Assembly: GCF_000315625.1 (NCBI RefSeq)
Contig: NW_005434623.1
Span: 344,456 to 381,509, forward strand
Source of the DNA: Guillardia theta CCMP2712
Lineage: Eukaryota > Cryptophyceae > Pyrenomonadales > Geminigeraceae
Length of the DNA stretch: 37,054 nt
Direction of reading: 5' to 3'
Below, one piece after another: positions 30,457 to 37,054 of the stretch. The stretch's first letter is position 1. Every line of letters begins with the position of its first letter. The notes beneath the pieces are model-generated. The model had not been told where the DNA came from. It saw nothing but the letters and a program-made list of their open reading frames with translations, and did not search any database. The position numbers were made by a program, and so were the translations under genes.

Positions 30457-33240
30457 TCATCCCGTCGTTGGCTTCTTCTCCTTGCCCTGCTGCGAGCGAA
30501 GGATCTGGCATTGTGCCTTAAGGAGGGCAAGCTCCTTCTCGCACTTGTGCAGAGCTACTTTCTCTGCGAAGGCATGAGGGACAGGATGAAGGAGAGAGCA
30601 GGTGGTGACGGCTGCAGGACACGGGTGAAGCATGACAGGAGCACGGAGGATACACGTTTCACGGGGAGGAAGAGCAGCTTGGATCGACAAGGACGAATGC
30701 GGCAGGCGCTACCTGGACTCTCTTCGGGGATACCTCGGAACGCAACATTAATGCCTTCAAGCAGCTGATTTACCTGCAGCAGACAAGGAAAGACTGTCAC
30801 TTGGCAGCAGAGGTATGATGCGTACAAAGACAACAGAGATAAGGAGTGCAATGTTGAAGATGAAAGCCCATCGCCCTTACAACAAACATCTCTAGTGCAC
30901 CTCTCGGGGCGTCCTGGGTTGACTGCTGGAAGGGAAGAAGTTGAGGCAGGATTGAAAGAAGATTCGCATCTGCGTGTCCACAAACTCACGATAAGAGAAG
31001 AACGTCGAAGAGAGAATGTGTTGCTCGGTCGAGCGCTGAAGGATGACCTGCGATGTTGTCAGAAAGAGTTCAAGATATGAACTAGTGACTAGAGAGAAAG
31101 AAGAACGAGTCAGGGAGTTGCTTGCCTTCATCTGTTTTCTCCTCTTCTTGTGGTTCAAAAATTGTCGCAAGCTCAAGAGTATGACAGCAGAGACCCGTCG
31201 GGTCCTTCGAAGCACGATTGCCTCTGCACGGGTGTTCTTGCAGGTCAACAAGAGAAGAACCGACCATCGCTGAAAGCACTTCTGGCAGAGTCGACATGCA
31301 ACAGAAGCAAGTTGACCTTGGATATCAACATATCGCTGTGCATTCCTTGCAAACAGACAGGGTTTATCTCCGGTGCTTGTCCTGAACGAATGCCATGCAG
31401 TGAAAGATACGAGTAAGAGATTCCCAAGAACGAGTCCAGACATCTTCATATAGACTCTTGAAATGAGCTTGACAAAGCAGTTGTGACGAGTCCACTCCCG
31501 AAAACAGGTCGATTTGAGGGCGTACAGGCGCTTCTGGACCTCTTCATCACAGCATCTGTCCCGCTCTGCACGGAGTATTTTTGCCTTCCTCCTCCACAGC
31601 AATAGCTGAAAAATCATTCTCCTGACTTGAACTCGCTTCAAATCTTCTACTTTCGTCCACCAACGTTTGATGATTTCTGCTTGCATCCTGCAATTTGTGT
31701 CAGAATGATCCAAGTCAACAAAATTTGCGATCATGTAAGGTCATCCATGCGGTCGCTTTCCAGCACATAGAAAGGATCACGCTATCTCATCATACACTAT
31801 TACAGTAGATTTTAGCTACCATGGTCGATGAAGCTGGAGCGAGTTCATCCTCGCTTGGCTCTCGCTAAGCCATCGCTTGAACGCATCCTCGACCAGCTCG
31901 ACAGATGAAACTCTTATTTGCTTGCTGAGGTGAACATCCAAAAGTCGTTCGGAGAGTCTCTTCATCATCGTGATCTGCTTCCAGGAATCTACATGCTTGT
32001 GCAAGTTTAGTTGAACGTTGACTCTGCTCTTCACGTCCATCAGTTTCGTCATTTCTCTTCGATTTCTGGACAACGAACTCCATAAGGTAAAGGTATCTTT
32101 ACAAGACTTTGAACGCGCGACTCTTGTAAGATTATCATACAATGCCTCTGATCTCCGTCCTCTATCCAATATCACCTTCCAATTTAGAAAAACAAGGAGA
32201 CAACAGCTTGCAGGATCTTCATATAACTTGTCAGGACGTGTGTTAGATCGCTTAACCTCCACAAGGCTCCACCACCCTATTAGCACGCGGTCCAGCGTCC
32301 TGGAATCTCTCGCTCTACAGAAAGCCTGTACAAGCTGATGCGTATACCTTCTCGCAGAGCATAACGACCTCCATGTGCAGAGCAATGCATTACCAAGTTT
32401 TGTCTCCTGGCGGACCAAGTGCTGTCCAAACTTCTCATGATGCTGCTGTTGTTTGAATGCTTCCATTCTCCACGCTGTGAGATGTTTCCTGCAGCAACGT
32501 GTCCGGGTCTTTCTCACAAAAACCTGATGAGCGTGTGAATGCAACTTGAATAGAGTCGTCAAGGCATGCCAATGATGGAAACAACGAGCCAGTCTATCGG
32601 GAGCTGACTTGTCTTTTGTATGCAGCAAATTCCGCATCATCCTTATCTCCCGCAGATAGAACCTCCACGAGAAAAAGTGCAGCACAACAGCGCGAGTGAG
32701 ATCTCTCTCTCTAGTTCTCTCAACGTTCTTTCTCGCATCCCTCGTCCGGTTGCACCCTGCACTCCATGCGCGCAAGTACCTCAACATGCACTTGTGAAGA
32801 AGAAATTTAGCTGCCACGTCCTGGTGTGCCCTTCCTGCTCTCTGTAGGTTTAAAATTTGAGCCCATGAGAGGATAACTGATTGCAAAGTTCTCTCCGATC
32901 TCCTCATGACCGCTTCTTCCACCGCCCTTTCCCTGCAGCATTCGTTCCACCATTTTTCCAGCGCCAGCACAAGGCAGCCTCTGTTCGACCTCACCGCCCG
33001 GCCGTCAGCAACCTTTCGCCTCCTTCTCATCATCTCAACTATCAAGAACCATTTTCTTACAGCTCCCAGCAGAATCTGCCTGCTCTGATGTCGAGGAAGC
33101 GAGGGAAGAAGTAGGCTGAGAAGCTTCGCGCGTTTGCTCCACTGGGAGAAGGAAGAAGCAAGCTTCTGCTGCCATCGCACCTCCGCCCATGTCTCCGCTA
33201 CCCTCCCTTGCTCCTTGTCCTCGCCCTTGATCCGACTCAT
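30457..33240 (-). CDS. Sfi1-like centrin-binding-type Trp-repeat protein
   Basis: Exon 1 (31820-33240) joins in phase at CCA-TG/G to exon 2, which starts at 31687. Both consist of basic helices with an aromatic-Trp motif about every 30-40 residues: SSFSQWSKRAK, LALEKWWNECCRE, SVILSWAQI, YLRAWSAG, CFHHWHALT, LTAWRMEA, LLCTWRSL, LIGWWSLVE, VFLNWKVIL, FTLWSSLS, AFKRWLSES, IIKRWWTKVE, FREWTRHN, CFQRWSVLL. This is the Sfi1 centrin-binding repeat pattern (AxxxFxxW). The 3' exons are less certain: VNQLLEGINVAFRGIPEESP (from 30773) and a coiled-coil end EKVALHKCEKELALLKAQCQ to KEKKPTTG-stop at 30457. The start is taken as ATG 33240. Sfi1 organises centrin fibres at basal bodies and spindle poles, which fits a flagellate. 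Confidence 0.8.
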
Positions 33241-33501
33241 CCTGCTCCTGCCCCTCACCTTCCTCTACCTCTTTGCTGCCATGGCCATGGAGCAAATGCT
33301 TGTTCGGTCGTAAAGAATTTAGATTTGGGGTGGGGTGGGGTGGGGTGGGGTGGGGTGGGGTGGGGTGTTCAAGGGGGTACCTGGCGAATGAACTGAATGA
33401 AATATGATGTCATGATCACCCGCATCGTTTCCCATCAAATGGTCACGTTTAGGGGGGTAGGGTACACTTTGACATATTTGTTTCCTCTATTTCCGGCGGC
33501 C
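33241..33501. promoter_or_regulatory. Short divergent intergenic region with (GGGGT)n
   Basis: 261 bp separate the start of the Sfi1-like gene (-) from the first exon of the coiled-coil gene (+). In the middle lies a perfect (GGGGT) run of 8 units, 33327-33366, capable of G-quadruplex formation. No TATA box is evident. Confidence 0.6.
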
Positions 33502-36056
33502 ATGGCAGGAAGCAGGTGCGCCAAGTTCCGAGTTGAGGAGGGAGACAGAAGGGCGGGAGGAGGAAGAATGTGCACATCAGACAAGACCTGTATGAGGGAG
33601 GAGAGACAGGAGGGAAGTGGAGGAGGAGGCGGGTTGATGAAAGCATCAGGGCTGCAGTACCTGTGCTTCAGGCATAATATGTGCTCGCAGAAGTTTCCTG
33701 CCTGTCGTTCTGGCAGGCTGCCTTGTGTTTCTGTCGGGCTCGGATGCTGCCGAGAGGGAGAGGAAGGCGAGTCTGATGAGGAGGTTCCTTGACATGTCCA
33801 AGAAGGAGATATCCAACGACAAGATGCTGGAGCTGGAGGAGGAGAATGCTGCTCGCAACATGCAGCTTGCAGGTGAAGAGGAGGTGATGGGCTTCCGTGT
33901 CCTCGATCTGATGTACCTTCCTCCATCTCACCCCCTCCTCACGATCATTCATCTTCCTCTCTCTCTCACACACACAGCGACTCGTGTCCGGCTAGCAAGA
34001 ACAACACAGCTCCCAATGACGAGGCTGCACTGGGGTCATGACTATCTCAAGTCGGAGTACGGCGACAACTGGGACAAGCAAGGGGGCTACTGGGACGGAT
34101 GCGGACACATGTTCAAGTCGCTATGCCATGGCAGAAACGACATGGTGGAGGTCGAACTCGATGATGAGATGATTGAATCTTCTGCTGATGTTGCTTTGCA
34201 GTGGTGGGAGAAGAATGGTTGGTCGGATGCGAACGCCAAGTTGCAGAAGGCTGCTCAGATGGATCAGGACAGGTAAACATGTTGATGCGAAAGTTCTGAT
34301 GCCTGATGAAGAATGGTTGCGCAGGCAGAAGATGTTCCGAGAGGCTCTGAAGGAGCTCCATAACAAGATCTTGGAGGAGCGAGAAGCGCACAAGGAAGCA
34401 AAGGTCGCCCGGCAGGAGTATCTCAACTTCACCAAGTACAACTTGAAGCTGAAAGAGAAGAAGAAGAAGTTTTTGTTGAACAGCGAGAAGAAGAGCTTGA
34501 TAGACACCCTTGCCAAATCTTCTGCCATCATCAACTCAGGCCTTGTGCATAAGATCGCCAATGACACTGACATGGCATACGCGGACTATGGAGAAGTGGA
34601 GGCTCAAGCTGCGCAGGAGGAGATGGATGTATGTTGTCTTCCTCCGCATACCCCCGCCCGCTGCCTCCTTCTTCCGACAGACTGAAATTTCTTTGTAACG
34701 CTATCGATGCAGGAGATGGCAAAGTGGCACAACCTCCTACTGAACATGAAGGAGTCCGGCAAGGCGGACCCCCTCTATGTAGCGAATCTCAATCAAGAAG
34801 GCACAAAGATGCTGGCGATGATCCGACATACGATGTTGAGACTTCAGGTTGAATGCTATCCCATTGGGTGAGGGCAAGGGATGGGGAGGTGTAGCAAGAG
34901 AAGAAGTTTGGACGGGAGCATACCGATGGAGAGGCTAGGGGAAAGTGATAGAACTCCTGACTTGTGTGTTTGTAGCACTCAGAGTCGAGAGAGAAAAAGA
35001 TGGCGCAGGAGGACGAGAGAAACCTTCGAGTTTACCAGGTTGTTTCTCCTTCCCTTTCCTCTCCTCTGTTTTCTTTCTTTCCCCTTTTGATTGCTAGGAT
35101 TGAAAAAGTAGAGGATAGTGAGCTGACTTGAGGTACAGCAACAGCTCAAGAGCCTGCACGACTCTAGCCAGAGCAAGGAGAAGTCGTACGAAGAAAAGGA
35201 GAAGGAGGAGGAGGTAAGTTGATGCAATACACTCGAAACGGTTGGGGGAAGCAGATTCAAGGGGGTGGTAGAGGAGGGAGAAGCAGGGAATTTGTTTTCA
35301 CGTGTATTGCTCCTAGTTGAAGGCAGAAGAAGCGGCCAAGAAGCTGTTGCAAGAAAGATCCCAGGAGTTTGCAGGTTCGACTCAGCCGGCGTTCTCCTAT
35401 TCTTTCACATTGTTTTACCTTGGCGGGCCGATGCTAACTTGTCTGATTTTGCAGGTGAAGGATCGTCAGCGCACAATCTTGCAGAGGAGTCGGCAAAGAG
35501 ACAAGAAGCTGCTCGACAGGTATGACGGAGACGATGACGATGACGATGACGATGGCGATGACGATGACGATGACGATGACGACGACGATGACGATGGCGA
35601 TGTTGCAGAGAAAGCTCCAAGCTTCTGATCGTGGGAGCTCGCAAAGGAGTCAGGTCAGTAGCCGTTGAGGTGGAAGAGGCACAGCTGACGTGTTTATAGG
35701 CTGTCCAGCATACTCCTGAGCAGGTTGAGCAGAACATTATCAAGCAGAAGGAGCAGGTGCATGCTGCTGCCGTTGCAAAGAAGAACGCACTTGTGGGCAA
35801 GGCAGTTCCCGCTGCAAAGGAGAAGCCTGCAGCCGCTAGCAAGGGAAACAAGGGCGGGGCAGGGAAAGCAGAGGTTAGAATGACGGAGAATGGAGGAGAA
35901 TTCCGTTCTCTCTGACCGGATCCTCCAGACCGCAGAGAAGAAAAGTGGGAGCAGCTCTGTGCTAAAGATGCTGCTGGGAGGGAGCTCGAAGAATTCTAAC
36001 GTGGGTCTCCTCGCTTTTACCCCGCCCCTTTGTTTTCTATCTCGTTCTCTGCTGTT

Positions 36057-36154
<98 letters not shown>

Positions 36155-36418
36155 CTCCTCCTCCTCCTCCTCCTCCCTTCCTAGTTTTCCTATCCTCTTA
36201 CTTTCCACTTGACATCATCACAGGCTGTCGAGCTTGCACCATGGGCGAAGCAGCGAAACTTTATGTCGGCACTGAAACGTCAGGTGAGGAAGGGAGGAGG
36301 AGGAGGTGATGAGATGGAAGGGGAAGCTGAGGAGGCTGACGTGGTGGAGGAGGAAGAGGTATGTGTTTTCAGCGCTGACTTGAATTCATGGCAGACAGAA
36401 GCTACAAAACAGCTCTGA
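33502..36418 (+). CDS. Charged coiled-coil protein with N-terminal signal peptide
   Basis: A 14-nt first exon (33502-33515, MAGS+) joins in phase to 33691-33872, creating MAGSRSFLPVVLAGCLVFLS, a clear signal peptide (likely cut after SGSDA). RRFLDMSKKEISNDKMLELE follows. The exon from 33978 gives EYGDNWDKQGGYWDGCGHMF and ALQWWEKNGWSDANAKLQKA. The remaining exons are Lys/Glu-rich coiled coil: KELHNKILEEREAHKEAKVA, EMAKWHNLLLNMKESGKADP, QQLKSLHDSSQSKEK, LKAEEAAKKLLQERSQEFA, AVQHTPEQVEQNIIKQKEQV, and an Ala/Lys/Gly stretch. The last exon (36224-36418) reads AVELAPWAKQRNFMSALKRQ, an acidic run, then TEATKQL-stop. No family was recognised. No Phe follows the cleavage site, so ER, secreted or periplastid location is likelier than plastid stroma. 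Introns hold microsatellites. Confidence 0.72.
35524..35606. repeat. (GATGAC)n intronic microsatellite
   Basis: Lies in the intron after the ..RQEAARQ exon of the coiled-coil gene. The unit matches the tract in the ARFRP1 intron at about 8838-8945. Confidence 0.85.
36054..36176. repeat. Compound microsatellite (TC)n-(AC)n-(TCC)n
   Basis: Three simple repeats follow one another: (CT)n to about 36124, (AC)14 at 36125-36152, and (TCC)n to about 36176. All sit in the intron before the last exon of the coiled-coil gene. They could act as an extended polypyrimidine tract. Confidence 0.92.
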
Positions 36419-37054
36419 TGGTTTCGAACATCAAGGGGAACAAGTCAAGTACCATGAAGCTTGATGATAAAATTCATCGAAATGCAAAAGATCCACAAGA
36501 AACTTCGACGCGCAGCATCTGCTGTCTACTCGTCCTATCAATCGCATCTCTATTCCCCAACTGTCTCTTCTTCAGATGACTCCTCAGCGCTCTTCCTTCC
36601 CCTTCACCAACTTCTTCTTCGCCTCCTCCACCACGGCCTCGAGCACATGTCAACAGCAGCAGGACTCGACTCCTCTCCTCTTACATGTACGCTGCTCCTG
36701 CACGCGATGCTGTCGGCGGCACGGACGCTGAGGTTGACGGAGGGGACGTAGGGCGGGAGAGCCTTTCCCTCCTGCTCGGCCTGCGTGACATGCGCTCAAT
36801 GGAGGGGGCAGACAGGAGCGATTGCAAGGGGAGGGAGCGAGGGAGGAAAGAAGAGATTGTGAGGATGAGATGAACGGCATTGAAGAAATGAAGATGACGA
36901 AAGCCTGGAAGATCAGGGAGATGGAAAAGAGGGCAATGGGCAGAAAGGAAAGAGGCAAAAACGGATCAAGCACTTGAATAAGTGAGTGAGTGAGTATTGG
37001 AGGGAGAGACAGAGAGAGGAGGGGAGGGGAGGGAGGAAGGTGATCAGGGAGAGG
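36419..37054. other. 3' end of window, no gene supported
   Basis: Short open frames exist on both strands, but composition is low-complexity (G/A-rich to the right) and no conserved motif was seen. A GAGTGAGTGAGT tract is near 36978. It may be the 3' flank of the coiled-coil gene. Confidence 0.4.

Noticed and set aside
33327-33366. (GGGGT)n as a telomere remnant
   Set aside because: It is a short perfect run inside a gene-dense interval, with no subtelomeric features on either side.
36017-36309. Frames with Ser-Leu, Thr-His and Pro repeats
   Set aside because: Microsatellite translation inside an intron; the coding exon starts at 36224.
1-37054. CRISPR arrays, rRNA, tRNA, prokaryotic operons, intact transposase or viral genes
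   Set aside because: I looked on both strands and saw none. The tandem repeats present lack spacer structure, and no transposase, integrase or reverse transcriptase motif was found.

Overview
The window is nuclear DNA of a photosynthetic, flagellated protist, most likely a cryptophyte alga such as Guillardia theta (inference). It has spliceosomal genes with very short introns (about 41-65 nt where they can be placed exactly), a flagellar dynein-assembly factor, a centrin-binding-type repeat protein, and nucleus-encoded proteins with signal peptides. One of these has the signal peptide-then-Phe junction typical of cryptophyte plastid import. No prokaryotic operon, rRNA, tRNA or CRISPR array was seen. 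All exon joins below were worked out by eye from GT/AG boundaries, reading phase and protein-family resemblance.

Layout. 1-1197 (+): 3' part of an FkbM-like methyltransferase gene. 1311-2561 (-): DAW1/ODA16, intronless. 3567-3780: GC-rich dispersed element. 3856-4626 (-): unrecognised gene. 5607-7523 (+): TilS, tRNA(Ile)-lysidine synthase, two exons, organelle-directed. 7782-9572 (-): ARFRP1-type small GTPase with a minisatellite-bearing intron. 10183-11579 (+): Mog1/RANGRF with an unexpected N-terminal signal peptide. 12125-12876 (-): plastid-type two-TM protein. 13453-15895 (+): PDZ plus coiled-coil protein with many small exons. 15896-17316: intergenic, with a second GC-rich element. 17317-19164 (+): actin.

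19492-20741 (-): bHLH-PAS transcription factor with a 32-bp inverted repeat just upstream. 21401-24509 (+): TruD/PUS7-family gene without its catalytic N-terminal half. 24523-26649 and 27235-29450 (-): two tandemly duplicated leucine-rich-repeat genes, only one with a signal peptide. 29562-29760: 39-bp minisatellite. 30457-33240 (-): Sfi1-like Trp-repeat protein. 33502-36418 (+): signal-peptide-bearing, charged coiled-coil protein. The last 600 bp hold nothing I can support.

The genes do not form one pathway. Themes are the flagellum/centrosome (DAW1, Sfi1-like, actin), organelle tRNA and plastid biology (TilS, 12.1-12.9 kb gene, perhaps Mog1) and secretory-route proteins (LRR, 33.5-36.4 kb gene, ARFRP1). 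The most notable observations are the bHLH-PAS gene with its hairpin, the signal-peptide Mog1 (a candidate nucleomorph Ran factor), the catalytic-half-less TruD, and the LRR duplication with copy-specific 5' and 3' ends.
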